64,000 bases of DNA, from the NCBI GenBank assembly GCA_018894105.1, contig CM032131.1, positions 2,816,501-2,880,500 on the forward strand, given 5' to 3'. Positions 10,717 to 23,649 of the stretch are shown here, in pieces; within the stretch, counting starts at the first letter, position 1; the number at the start of each line of letters is the position of its first letter. The stretch comes from Jacaranda mimosifolia. Taxonomy: Eukaryota; Streptophyta; Magnoliopsida; Lamiales; Bignoniaceae. Both the position numbers and the translations under genes were made by a program. The notes under the pieces were generated by a model, which saw only the letters and a list, made by a program, of their open reading frames with translations, searched no databases and was not told the DNA's origin.

Positions 10717-13700
10717 ATGCAAATACCTATCCATTGCCCCTGTAATAGTAAGTCCTCTTTCTTCAATCCATTCGTACCTTTAACTAATCCTACTATCTCA
10801 ACTGCCATCTTCCCACTTGCTAAAAACCCCAAACCCCACTCAAAATCTTGCAAAAGTTCATGTATTTCCTTCAAATTAACAAAATTTAGACGGGCTCATG
10901 TTCCATTGTGTACTAAAAATGGAGTCTTTGAGGAATTTAAGGATACCCTTTTGTCCAAAAGGCCTGAAAACGAGGACTCTGAAGAGCTTGAATTACTCAA
11001 CAAGCCTTCTCCAAAGCAAGCCCATAATGGGTCTGTTGAGGAAATAGAAGAAAATGAATTGGAAAAACCGGATAAAGTTGAAGCCTTGGAGCCCTTTTAC
11101 AAGTTTTTTAGGCCACTTGAGGAAGAAAATGATTCAGAGGATGGAAATCAGATTTTAGTTGAGGAGGAAAGTAAAAAGGTCAGTGTGGAGTATTATGAAC
11201 CGAAACCGGGTGATTTAGTGGTGGGAGTGGTGGTTTCGGGCAATGAGAATAAGCTTGATGTGAATGTAGGAGCAGATTTTTTGGGGACAATGCTGACCAA
11301 AGATGTGTTGCCTTTGTATGATAAAGAGATGGACTATTTGTTATTTGATGTGGAGAAGGATGCTGAGGAGTTTTTGGTGCGAGGAAAGGTGGGAATTGTG
11401 AGGAATGATGAGGCAGTGAGTGGTGGACTGATGCTGGGAAAGCCTGTTGTGGAGCCAGGAACCGTTCTTTTTGCTGAGGTTCTTGGGAGGACTCTTGGTG
11501 GCCGGCCGTTGCTGTCGGCAAGGAGGCTCTTTAGACGAATTGCTTGGCACCGAGTGAGGCAGGTTTTTCCTTTTCTTTTGTCTGTTCATTATCATGGAAA
11601 TTTGATTATATTTCGTTACGTTTTATGTTTGCTTGGATGCTTTGTAATGTGGTTGTTTTGGATTGGGATTTATCTATCTTGATGTTAGATGGAAACTTGA
11701 AATTGAAGCTAATGCAATTGAGATTGGGTAAGAATTAATGGTTAAGATTGGAAGAAGAAGAATAGGCAGTTGACCTTAACACGACGTATTTTCACATCAA
11801 GTCATCTATAGTTAATCCTTGGGCGCATATCTTAAATATTTTCACGTCAATTGGCCTAAATATTTTTGCCATTAAATTTTGACACCTTTAATGTTAAGAA
11901 ATTTTGACAACCAATTGATAAAGGTTGGACAAAAGCAATGCCATGCCTTCTGAAAATTACGTAAAGACATACATGCAACGGAGACACTTCTTCTTGCCAT
12001 TAACTGCTTTTGTTCTTGTGCACTCTGAACTGAGCGACTTAGGTTATTGATTCTTTTTATTTTTTCCATGGAATATTACCTTGCAGTGTCATATCATTAC
12101 TTATAAGTGACATATGAAATATTCTATTGGTTTCTCTTTGCAGATTAAGCAACTCAATGAGCCGATTCAGGTCAAAATAACAGAGTGGAATACTGGAGGA
12201 CTCCTTACTAGAATAGAGGTGAACTCTCTGTCTCTTTGGTAGATGCATTCTTAGCTAGGAAATCAGCTATCTAAATCCATAGTTCTATGGAATTTGATCT
12301 TGCAGGGGCTGAGAGCTTTTCTTCCAAAGGCTGAATTGATGAATAGAGTTAACAATTTCACAGAGCTGAAAGAGAATGTATGCCAATTACCATTTCACTC
12401 GTCTTGCTTTCTTTTCATTCACCTTAGTTGCTTTCAAATAGTAATTATGTTTGTGTTGGTTTAGGGGTATAACTATATTAAACTATTTTTGTGTGCCAGT
12501 CAAAGTATGCAATAGTCAAAGTCATCTTCGAATCTATGCTTTAAATTAAAACTTTGCCACGCATTGAGAAAAAGTTCACTATAGTGTCATCTTGTCACTG
12601 CTTTTGAAATTAGGTCGTTATGAATGCACATCTAACATTTTTTATATGCTATTACAATCTCGTGTCTCCTTTTGGGCCCTGCCTAATGGGTGGCACAGGC
12701 ACTTGACCTCTTCATTTGGAGATCGATGAATCATTGTTAGTTTATTTTGGAAAAGAAAGAAACCTATTTCAGTTTGAGTGGATTTCAAATGCATGCTTCT
12801 TTGTTGTTATGTTCTTATTTGAGATGGATTTTGAGTTTCATTAATTGGTTGATGAAAAGAGCTTGTTAAGGATTTCAAATAATTCCAATTTTGGGAGGAT
12901 TAAAAACCATTCATATATTTTCTCAAATGCTCGATAGTTTTGATTAAACATTGGGTAGATATAATAACACAAAACCAAACAAATGGTTGCTGCGAGGATT
13001 TGTTAACAAGGATTTGTAATCAATAGTTCTATGATTTCAATCCAATAAATCATTATTCTGTTGAAGCTGCTGGTTGCACTCCTTTGCTCTAAGCTTCTTG
13101 TATGCATTAGCAACTTACATCATAATGTTGCAGGTGGGAAGGAGGATACATGTGCAAATTACTAGAATAAATGAAGATACCAATGACTTAATACTCAGTG
13201 AGAAGGAAGCTTGGGTTCGTATTTTAACTTAAAATGATTGTCCGCTGGGCTATTTGGACCTCTTGCTCTGATAGTTTCTTACTTTTGCTATTCAATTTCA
13301 TAGGAGATGATGCATCTTCAAGAGGGAACACTTCTTGAAGGAACGGTCAGGAAAATGTTTCCATATGGTGCACAGATAAGGATAGGTGATACCAATAGGA
13401 GGTGAACACTAAATTTGTGAACTAGATTGTTTGAAATATAGCTTGATAAATGATCCTGATTGATTCTCACTTCCTTGTTCTGGCTCTTTTCATTGGTTTT
13501 AGAAGAGCTTCATTGACTTATTCTAGAGATTATTTAAAAGTGAATACATGGTAGGAAGAAAAGGTGTCTTGTCAAAGGAAAGAAACATTGATTTTTGCCC
13601 TGAGAGTAACATTAATATAGAATTTAGAAGAACATTTATGGCACATGTGAGCAAAATTTTTGGTACTCATGTTCATAATAACATTCCTGAGGCCTAATAT

Positions 13701-14681
13701 GTCCGCGCGCACAGAATTAAGAATGCTTTTTTCTGCAATTTGAGTAATTTTCACTTGTCTTTTCATATTTTTGCAGTGGACTGCTGCACATTTCGAACAT
13801 AACTCGAGGCAGAATTACTTCTGTTAGTGACGTACTGGCAATTGATGAAGAGGTTAAAGTTCTTGTCGTGAAGTCAATGTTTCCTGACAAAATTTCTGTG
13901 AGGTATGCTTATTAATGAATTTATATTTGGACATTGTTCAATTGGATTTATTAACGGCTTTGGCACTCTGCTCCTGAGTAGATTATATGATACTATACAT
14001 CTCTTGGATTCAGCAAATTGGTTTAAATATTTACTGATACTATGTTAGGACCTTTTCCTTTCACGGATTCAGCAAATTGGTTTAAATAATTACTGATACT
14101 ATGTTAGGACCTTTTCCTTTCACACGCGAACATGTGCACATGCACACCATAAAAATAAAAAATATATTTAAAAAAAAACAAAAAAAACAAAAAACCACCT
14201 ACTTGGTATCTTGATAAGTAGATGCATAAAATTCTAATTGATGCACAAGATTTCTTTCTCTTCTGAACATACCTTTACAAAATTAATCAGATAATAGAAG
14301 ATTTACACGCTTGAGTCTCTCTTTCTTCTGATGCCAATTAGCTTCTTGTATTCCTATTAAATTGCATTTTTTGTCATGTAGCATTGCTGAACTTGAAAGT
14401 GAGCCTGGTCTATTTTTGTCGAACAAGGAGGTAAATGATATTAAATAATGCATTTCAATTTTGTGATCTATTATTAAATAATGCGTTTCTATTTTTTTCA
14501 GAAAGTATTTTCTGAAGCTGAAGATATGGCAAAGAAGTACAGGCAGAAAATTTCATCTGTCTCCACGACACGGAAGCTAGAAGCCCTTCCCACGGATGGC
14601 TTACCTTTTGAAGATGAAGAAAGGTTGTATTCCAACTGGAAATGGTTTAAGTTTGAGAGAGATAGTGAGATGAATCCCTGA
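10717..14681 (+). CDS. RLSB: Plastid S1-domain RNA-binding protein, RLSB/PDE338 type
   Basis: Eight exons join in frame: 10717-11562, 12144-12218, 12306-12377, 13134-13214, 13304-13401, 13777-13902, 14382-14430 and 14502-14681. All introns are GT-AG. The product is 508 residues, close to the roughly 500 of Arabidopsis PDE338 as I remember it. Residues 1 to about 50 are rich in S, K, P and N, as in a chloroplast transit peptide, and about 65-160 are acidic. S1-type repeats follow from about 164 (PGDLVVGVV), 247 (GTVLFAEV), 289 (PIQVKITEW) and 366 (GTLLEGTVRKMFPYGAQI...GLLHISNI); the last two are the clearest. The tail has YSNWKWFKFER. Known for the family: maize RLSB binds rbcL mRNA in chloroplasts and supports Rubisco large-subunit expression. 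The ATG at 10717 is the first that opens the transit-like leader. The gene looks intact. The paralogous S1 protein SDP is the main alternative. Confidence 0.88.
14006..14123. repeat. 59-bp tandem duplication in RLSB intron 6
   Basis: Two nearly identical 59-base copies start at 14006 and 14065 ('ggattcagcaaattggttta'), both ending 'ccttttcctttcac'. They differ by very few bases, so the duplication is recent. They lie between exons 6 and 7 and do not touch splice sites. Confidence 0.9.
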
Positions 14682-15495
14682 TATCAAAAAATATGGATAG
14701 AACGAGAGTTATCTGTAAAAAAGGATAGAGGAACTTTTCATCAAACCTCTTCTTCTCGGTACACATGCCGATAGGAAATATTTTCTATCAAAAAATTTCT
14801 CATTCAAGTGAGTATGGCCATGGTCATTATCAAGGCAATTTGGCAGCTGGGACATTCTCCATTTCAGATTGAGCCCATAAAAAATTCGAAGGAACTGGTA
14901 ATTGGTGAATTTTGCTGTGGATATTGGATTCCCCTTTGCAATTCTTCATTATCATATAAGTTAAGGGTCATTTACCTTCCAACTGCCATTTCAAGCGTCA
15001 ACTTTATCTTTTTAATCCCAACCATAGTTTTTGTAAGTATAAACTGATAGGACTTTTACTGGACAGTTTTCTGCAAGAAGTACTGCTACAATAGAATACG
15101 CAGACTAGAGCAATGGTTCGTTTTGTATGTTGTATGTCACACTTGAACATCTTACAATTTTCTTGAAGCAGATAAAGTGCTTGGCACCATGAATGTGTCT
15201 ATTGAACATCTGTGTTTGCCAGAAATGTTTGGCCTGAGGCATAATATTCCCGCGTCTATGCTATCCATATGAATGAAATTTGACTCTGTCAAACATACTT
15301 CTTTTGACTTAATTCTTTTCCTGTTTCTGGGATTGAGGGGTATTTATTAGTCTAGGTGATGATATCAACCATAAATGGCAACTCCCTTGGTTTCTTTAGC
15401 TAACATGGATGTGGTATCCCAAGCTTTCTTGAATAGACTTATGGCATTATTTGGATATGATCTTGATTTCTCATTGGAAATTCTTATCAATTTAA
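14682..15495 (+). other. RLSB downstream region, probable 3' UTR then intergenic
   Basis: The first few hundred bases after the stop codon probably include the 3' untranslated region, but no polyadenylation site is certain. A frame at 14808-15047 (79 codons) has no recognisable content. Confidence 0.4.
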
Positions 15496-16045
15496 GGTGT
15501 TTTCATGCTAAACATTAAGGATTATGTCACATTATGAACGAGACTTACTTTATATTAATGTAGTATTATCCTCATTGTTTGGAGTGGAATATCCGATACA
15601 GACACATATTCTAGCTTTTGATTTGTATATTGTTATATTTTATATTTGAATCTTCGCTTTCACTAGTATTTTCAATAGGATCAATGTATTTTCACACTAA
15701 ATGCTAAGGATTACATACATTATTGGTTTCTCGTGCAAATATAGTGTTATCCTCATCATTTGGAGTGAAATAGCCAATATAGACAAGTATTCTGTCTTTT
15801 GATTTGTATATTGTCATATTTTGTATTTGAAACTTAAACTTTCACTGGTATTTTGAATAGGATAACATATTTTCACACTAAATGTTGAGGGTTATGTCAT
15901 GTTACTAGTAAGACATTTCTTGTGCTAATATGGTGTTATCCACATCATTTGGAGTGAAATACCCGAAATAGGCAAGTAAACGATGTCCTCGTTTGTATTA
16001 TATAGTCTTTTATGTTTGAATCTTCACTTTTACTAATATTTTCAA
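15496..16045. repeat. Three tandem copies of a ~185-bp sequence
   Basis: Copies start near 15496, 15682 and 15863. Each runs from 'ttttcacactaaatg' or a variant through 'atcatttggagtgaaata' and 'gatttgtatattgt' to 'actttcactagtattttcaatagga'. The spacing of the first landmark is 189 then 181 bases. The copies have drifted by point changes and small indels. There is no coding frame. Confidence 0.85.
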
Positions 16046-17383
16046 TAGAATCAAAATTATGAGTTGATTTCTTTAAGCTGGCTTGACATCATGTTCATTT
16101 GTTTGTCCTGCACGCTTATGCTGGCATGGATTATGGAATCCACAATGACTTCTTCTTTACACCAAAAATAATTTTAAAGCTTAGATCTCACTGCATCTGA
16201 ACATGACAAAAGAATCTCTTGGCTCAAAGCAGGATCCCTTAAAAACAACCCCAAGATAGGGAAAAGAAAGCTAGTGCTTCTTGAGGCCTTACCAAACCTA
16301 TACCCTTATCTTGTAGAGAGGGAAGGGATAGAGCTGGACCAGACAGTCGTCTCTTCATTTGACTATAACCTCAAGTTTTACATATATACTAATTATAATT
16401 CAAAATTTTGTACCCCAAAAGCATGATTTTTCGTTTTTTAAAAGAAATTGCGGATATTCTCATTCTCATATAATTCTCAATCTTCTCATTTATGGTTAAT
16501 GTCTGCATTTATGATTAATTTCTTCTGATTTTTTTTTCTCGGATGAATCTAGTTTTTGAAAAAAATAAAACATCCAATAAATGTCTTTCTTAAGGTTAAG
16601 AATTTTCAGTCGAATTTATGAGCAGTCAAGAAAGTTTGGATGCATTATATTTGGTATCAAAACAAAGTTCATTTTGTTTTTAAAAGGTTCTTTTCATGAA
16701 TAAATGAAAATATTATTTGTCTCCCATATGAAAAAAAAAATCAAATAAAAATACCTTTCTCATTTTTTAAATACTAAAATTTCTAATTTCATCCCTTTTA
16801 CCGTATGCTATGTGTACGACTTATGATCATTCTACAGATTCTGTGTCTGTGGGTGGGTATGGGGTTGGGAGGGGAGAGGGGAGTGCCCATATGTTATCTA
16901 AATGTTGTCTTGTTCATGTCTGCTGTGTTAGAAGTTAAGTTGTGTGGTATGGGCAACTATACATTACTGCTGCACTCACTCATACCCTATACCTATAGTG
17001 AATACTGAGTAGGTTGGGGGCTCCATGAATCAAACAAAACCAAACAAAATACCAAATAAAGCTTAAAGTTTAAGTGAGGCCAAACAGTATATCCCTCGAC
17101 TTAGTTGTTCTCTACTTGTTTATTAATTAATCCAACCAGCAGCTGCCCTACCTACTCATTAACTTATTTTGCCCAATAACCTACTGTCACAATATGACTT
17201 TCTGCTGAAAGATGATTTCCATATTATTTAAAATGTAACTTTGTTGACAGTTTCTTGTATTCACGTTTGGATTATGATATTCTTTGATTTTTAAGTTTTT
17301 GCGTGACCTTTTTGGGTATTAAAAAAAAAAACAAAAAATGACGTGAACAGGAGAGAAGATATGACTTTTTACATTTATGGACA
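16046..17383. other. AT-rich intergenic DNA
   Basis: I see no gene here. The frame at 16805-17008 covers a short G-rich stretch and is not convincing. Confidence 0.4.
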
Positions 17384-17930
17384 AAGACCATAAACTCATT
17401 GTGTCAAATCGATAGCCGAAATTTGTTATATATTTATATTCTGTCATCTAAATTTTCTACCTATACTCGAAATCTGTTGTAAAGATATATTTTGTTCACA
17501 AACTTGAAATTTAACCTTTCATGTCCTCAAACAAAGACAACGATTTCATCGCACTAAAGATATAGTAAAATCAGGTATTTTGTCTCCCAATTTTTCTTGT
17601 ATGTGACTTTTGAATATAACTTTTCTTTTTTTTCACAAATTCAATAGTTTATTTTATTTTATTTTTTGTATGTTCATAGTCAAAGATAATAAATCATCAT
17701 ATCGAGATAATAGATAACTTTCCATCATCCAAATTTTTTTGTCTAAACTTGGTTCTAAATATAAAAATATTTCTTTTTTCACCAAACCAATGGCTTGAGT
17801 TTTTGTTCATAGGCGAACGATGAACTCATCATATCAAAGAAATAGCATAAACTTGATATTTTGTTATCCAAATTTTCTATTCATAATTGACTTTAAATAT
17901 GAAATATAGTATGTTACAAACAATTGAATG
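17384..17930. repeat. Degenerate tandem repeat, about four units of 130-150 bp
   Basis: Units begin near 17384, 17533, 17683 and 17815. Each shares the order 'aaagac/gataataaac/atcat...', 'atagcataaactt' or similar, 'ttttgttatccaaattttct' or similar, and a 'ttgaatataaaatatttcttttttcac'-like end. Divergence is high, so the array is old. It is non-coding. Confidence 0.6.
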
Positions 17931-18988
17931 GTCAATTAATCAAGTTGTATTGTCATCATATTTATGTGTGTGGAGTTTGAAGTTCAAACTATAAATGTGT
18001 ATGCATGCATCATTAAAAAGAAAATTTATCAATTCTAACCCTAAATAGAGTCCTAATATATAGATTCAACTTGAATCAAGTCTAACAAAATATTTTAGAT
18101 CTTTTTTCTATAATAATATTTGCTTTTTCTGGGTAAACCAATCTAATATATTATTATATCATGTATCAACTTAAAATTGGTTAATAATTAACAAAAAACC
18201 TAATAAATGTCTGGACAATAACTTGGATATGTATTAGCTTTGTCCCTTCAGAGGGAGCTTGTTGGACCACCTCAATACATTTTTCTTCACACAATTACAA
18301 CGCTATATGTTTATTTCTTTTTATTACACAGTTGGCCAATGGTGAATTCCATTATTCTATTAAAAAATAGTCAGTATTCGATCAAGTAAAATTGATAATA
18401 AACTAGATTTAATTATTTTTAATATAAAATCCCAATTCTTTATTCTATTTTGATACATAACGTCCCAATCTCTTATTTTATTTTAAATTTTTTCCCCTCA
18501 TTTATCAGTACAAGAGTGCATTTTTATTGTTATCTTTGTGGGGCATTCAATACAAAAAATTAGGATATCAATTACGATTAATTCATAGTTGGTCTATAAT
18601 TGATGCTAAAAATTTGTAAGTTCAACTACAAAATTAATCTAATCAAATTCAAAATAAATACTCTCGTTGTTAATATTTATTACGATCAATCCATAACTGA
18701 TAATTATTCTTTTATATATACATACGTATATTAATTTTCCTATGGGTGACGTGTAGCTAATCTAGTGCGCTCCAATGAACATCCCTACAAATTGATAGCT
18801 AATAATTTTTGTTGCTTGTTATTTAAAAAAAAAATTACATTTGCTATGAAAATTTGTAGTTATATTTTATAGCCATAGCTTGTAATTTTTATTTAATAGA
18901 TATCTAATTTTTTGGTAGTAATGTATGTATAATGATTTATTTTTTAATCGAATCATACTTTGCATGTATTTTCCATACTCATAGTAGA
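17931..18988. other. AT-rich intergenic DNA
   Basis: No gene or clear element is seen. Short simple repeats are present. Confidence 0.4.
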
Positions 18989-19110
18989 GTTTATTTATTT
19001 ATTTATTTATACACACGCACTCATATCAGGAGCCTATTCGGGTTCAAACTCCTAACTTTTCATAATATGTAGAAAACTTATACCACTAGATCACAAACCA
19101 CTTAGATCGA
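18989..19110 (-). mobile_element. tRNA-derived SINE-like element
   Basis: Read on the minus strand, it begins ggtttgtgatctagtggtat, which resembles an RNA polymerase III A box. It then has ggagtttgaaccc, whose gtttgaaccc fits the B-box consensus. It ends in a run of four to five aaat units (plus-strand 18990-19011). A tRNA-like head with A and B boxes about 35 bases apart and a simple-repeat tail is the usual SINE layout. It is not a tRNA gene, because it has no pairing acceptor stem. Confidence 0.65.
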
Positions 19111-19617
19111 TATAAAGAATTGATTTAAAAATTATTTAATATATTATCCACTGATCCACATTATATGCCGAGATATCTCCAAATAATGCAAGAAATAAAT
19201 ATTATTTGCTTAAGAAAGAAGTTTCATTTTTTAACTAAAATTAATAATATCTTCTTTGCAATTGACACATTATGCTTCAAGCGGAATTTTATTTTTCTTT
19301 AAAAAAATAATTGCTCTAAGTTGAGTGAAATAGACTCCCTTGTCTATTAATGAATTTAATGCCATTAATTACATAACTTCAATGGAATAATAATTCCACA
19401 CACACACACACACAAAGGAAAATTCTATTTTTAAGATTAATTAACCTAACACACATAAAAATTATATATATATATATAGCTTTTAAAAAAGAACTTATAA
19501 CATTCTATCATTTTAAAAGAATTGATTTTTACCTTTCATAAAATTAGAATTGGTTTCAAGCGTATTCTAAAACAAATTCACTTATCACTTTAATTTTTTT
19601 TACAATTCATAGTTGGT

Positions 19618-19653
<36 letters not shown>

Positions 19654-22600
19654 ACAATAATAATAATAATAATAAAAATGTGTTTATATTTAGAAAATAA
19701 TCCTCCAAAAATCACTACAACTACACACACACAAAGTATATGTACCAATTTTAGTAACAAGATGATGAATGAAAATACCGGAGTCGTGAAATAAGGATAA
19801 TTAATGATGCACACAAAACTTTATCAAAATTTACTAATTTGATGATGATGATAATAATGTTTAAATTGTTATTGACAAATAATAACACATGTTTTGTACT
19901 AATTTAGAGATAATAAATCTATTACCATTGAGTTGTTATTAACATTTTTATTGTTATTAGGTTGATATATCCGTGTATAGTTAATTTTTTGTTAATAATG
20001 ATATTTAAAACATACTTCTTGTCAATAGTTAAAAAAATTATTTTTTTAAAAAAAAATCACTTCTATATACAATAAACTGTGATAATTTTAATATTACATA
20101 TCTAGCCAGTAATATTCTATTTTCTTGTAATATATACGAAAACACCAATAAGAATTTTCTCTTAGAAATTAGTATTATTGTTTACTGGGTAATCCTCAAG
20201 ATATTAATGATTGAATATTACATCTATAACAATTTAAAGTTTTTTAAAATATAATTGTTTACATGGTATGAGAGCCCATAAAGGGGGTTCTATATATTAT
20301 AATCGTACCCGTCACTCACTCTTTCATTAGTTTTATTCTGTGTGTGATTAGTTTGATTAGTGTCATCTTTTTCAGACTTATATGTGTAAAGTTTAGATTT
20401 GATATTTTTAGTTGGGTAAAATATATTGCATCTAGTCCAACTAAGATCATTTGATTGAGGGAGGTTAGTTGGTGAAAATCTCCCACCCCTCAATACAATG
20501 ATTTACAATAAATTGAATTCATTGCACTTGATTTATTGTAGATTTACCTAAATTTAGGATTTGTGGTTCGAACTTTAACAAACTTTTGGCGTGAGCTGAA
20601 TAATTAATTGATCCAATAACATTGTCATTATACTTCTATAGGTGATGTTTGGGGTTAAGGGTTTAATGTATGTGCAAGTGCAAATAAAAATAAATAAATA
20701 AATTAATGTGCGTGTATTTTTATAAATAAAATAATTACACATAAATGACCAAATAATATCATTAGAGAAAAGAACATTCATTATACAAGAAACTACGTGC
20801 CTGTTTGAATATATTTTTATTTTCTATTTTCAATACTTTTAAAAGTTAAAAAGTTTGTTATATATAGTTTTGAAAACGAAAATGAAATCGTATTTGGATC
20901 TTTTGTCTAAAAAAAAATGATTAGACTATGTATAGAGTTAAAAATTTAAGTGATTTATATTTTTTTAATATTTAAAAAATATTTTTTATATATATGCATA
21001 TTTTATTAATTTTAAAATGATAATAAATACGTTATATCAAATCAAAATTGAATTCAAATGATGTGATAATATAATGATAAAATAAGTCAGAAGAAATTAA
21101 AAATAAAAATAAAAAATATTTTCAATAAAAATTTGTATTAATTGATAATTTTTAATTTTTAAATAATAATAAAAATAAAAATGAGCTTTGAAAATAAAAA
21201 CAAATAGCCAACTCACAACATCTCGAGTTCAGAGAAAGGACCCTAGTACTTCAAATTATAATGATTTTTAAACAAACCATTTTTCTCTTTCTTGTACTTA
21301 TCTATACTATTATAAAAAGAAAGATTGTTTTGTATTTAAAGTGGAAGTTATTTATGATTTTTTACATAATTTACGCTTCAATTATTTCATCAACTAAAAT
21401 GGGTAATGCAATTTGAAGGATAATATGAAGAATTCAGTACAAAAAAAATGGTTTGGATACCAAATTTATTAATATTTAAATTTTTTTCTTTAAGTTGTCA
21501 TTTAGAAGTGATGGTTCAATAAAGTCATAATTGTACTTTTTACAAAATCCAGAAACCCACAAAATTCCATCTTCTATTATTTTCTTTATCATATCAAACA
21601 TCCAACACAATTTTAACTTTATTTATAATTTAAATTATTTCATATATTAATTTTAAATGATTCAAAAAGTAATTTTATGTGTGCAAAAATTACGTGCAAC
21701 AACTGTTAGTTTTTAAAAAAGAAAACTCTTTGGAGGGGAAAACATTAAAAATTTTCAATAACTCAAAACCCTAATCGTTAATTGTGCCTATATAGGTATA
21801 ATATGCATATTGCTCTTTTTTTATTACACGTTTTACAATAAAACTTTATTTTCTAAAATTTTAAAAAAAAATTCATGCCATTTAAAGTAACCATAGAACA
21901 CCGCAGACTCTTAAGTATATATTTTAAAAGCAATATATAATAAAAATATATAAAAAATTTTAATTTTTCCAACTCTTAGAATTATTTTAAAATTTTGTAC
22001 GAAATCAAATAAAATACCTAAAATTGAAACGAGAAAATATAATATGATACCCCACTCTGGTCTCTAGTCATGTGACTGGACAAGTTACTAAGCCCTTCTC
22101 CCAAAACAGACCCACTACCCCTTCCTCGATAATCAAATCACCCCAGCCCACCTCCCTCATTTTTACCCTGGACGTAGTAAATTAATTTAATGAGCACAGT
22201 AAAAAGATAAAATAAAATTCCTACTTTAACTTTAACTTAATAAAAAAACACTCGTCAATCCAATTAAATTTTCCTCTTTATCCACGCCTTCACTTAGACC
22301 TACTTATTTAATTTTTTTTCTTTTTATTTTTTCCTTTGCTTTCACAGGTCATCACCTTTTGGAACATACAATACATTCGGTGTTAATTATATAGTTATAT
22401 TGTTATAAATATATGTACATATGTATATATATATATATATATAAAGAAAGAAACAAGACTGGAATTGGTTGCTTAATCCAACCCTCTTTTGCCTTTCACA
22501 ATCCCCTAAGCTGCCTCACTCCTATTATCACCAAAATATGTTGTTCCCAAGGCATTTATCTCACCCCCACTCCACCCCCCATGGTAAATTTCCAATTGAG

Positions 22601-22936
22601 TACATAAATTACTTTGAAATTACTATGATTCAAGTTATAGATAATTATATAGTTCAATGATATTTGATTTTGTGTACTAATGTGGATCCTATGATACGAA
22701 GTGGATAATTTGGTCGGCTGTAAAGTGAGATTTCCTCATCAATACGAGCAAATTGATTGATTAGAATAGAAAGGAATCAAAAAAAAAAAATTATAGCATT
22801 TTTTTTTTCAATTAATTCTAAATGAATTTATAAAATCGATAGGGAATGAAGTTTATAGTGGGAGGAAAATAATTAGGAAGAGGAAAAATTCTTTTTTGAG
22901 GATACTCTCGTCAACAAATTCACCTTAGAAGATTAA
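19111..22936. other. AT-rich intergenic DNA with microsatellites
   Basis: No gene is supported. The stretch includes (CA)n near 19398, a (CTA)n-(ATA)n run at about 19617-19675 and (TA)n near 22425. The frames at 19590-19814 and 22413-22660 are translations of these simple repeats or of low-complexity sequence. Confidence 0.5.
19617..19675. repeat. (CTA)n/(ATA)n microsatellite
   Basis: About a dozen ctacta trinucleotides pass into aataataat repeats. A minus-strand frame across it encodes only serine and isoleucine runs. Confidence 0.9.
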
Positions 22937-23323
22937 GAGGGTGTTTGGGTGAGCCTATAAGCTCCTCAAAATATTTTATAAGATATTTAAGAGCTTATAA
23001 GTTGATAAAAAGTATTTGGTAATTTTTTTTAAAAAAGAGCTTATAAGATCCTAAAATAAGATGTTAGGAACTTATAAGCTCTTTTTAAAAAAGTAAGGAG
23101 ACCCCAACTTATTTTTAAGATATTAACAAGCTTTTTTATTTTTAACCATTTTAATTATAAAATTGACATTATTAACATTTTATAAACTCTAAAATCTTAT
23201 TTTATCCAAACATTTCAACAACTTATTTTAAAAATAAAATCTAACATCTTATAAACTCTAAAAACATCTTATAAGATGTAGGAGCTTATAAGATATTTAA
23301 AATAAGCTTAGCCAAACACCTTC
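22937..23323. mobile_element. Tourist-like (PIF/Harbinger) MITE, 387 bp
   Basis: The ends are GAGGGTGTTTGG and, on the right, the reverse complement of GAAGGTGTTTGG. Both are flanked by TAA (22934-22936, 23324-23326), the 3-bp TWA duplication of PIF/Harbinger elements. The interior is made of 'agcttataag' and its complement, so the transcript could fold into a long hairpin. It is non-coding. Confidence 0.8.
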
Positions 23324-23326
23324 TAA

Positions 23327-23397
23327 CTCTAAAAACATCTTACAAGATGTAGGAGCTTATCAGATATTTAAAATAAGTTTAGCCAAATACCTTCTAA
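23327..23397. repeat. Partial tandem duplication of the MITE right end
   Basis: A second copy of the last ~72 bases of the MITE follows directly ('aaaacatcttacaagatgta ... agccaaataccttctaa'). It differs at a few positions, including the terminal CCAAACACC, which now reads CCAAATACC. It is a local duplication rather than a separate insertion. Confidence 0.8.
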
Positions 23398-23649
23398 AGC
23401 AAGTTTCCGTGTGCCTACAAACTACAGTGTCGAAAGTTCGAATCCGTCCTCGGACTCAATTCAGGCTTATATTTCTCATGTAAGGATAGTTTGGTACATT
23501 CAATGGTTCACAAAATGACCTATCAAACAGTGTCTAGGAAGCAGGAACCATTAATAATGAGTGGTACCCTAACCTGTGTAAAACTAAAGCATTAGTATTT
23601 AAATGAAGTATTTGCTCTTTGAGACTTTGAGAAACTCAAAACTGTATTT

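Noticed and set aside
19590..19814. Minus frame with serine and isoleucine runs
   Set aside because: Pure microsatellite translation.
23425..23455. B-box-like gttcgaatcc, possible tRNA gene
   Set aside because: No A box at the right distance and no acceptor stem pairing; at most a SINE trace.
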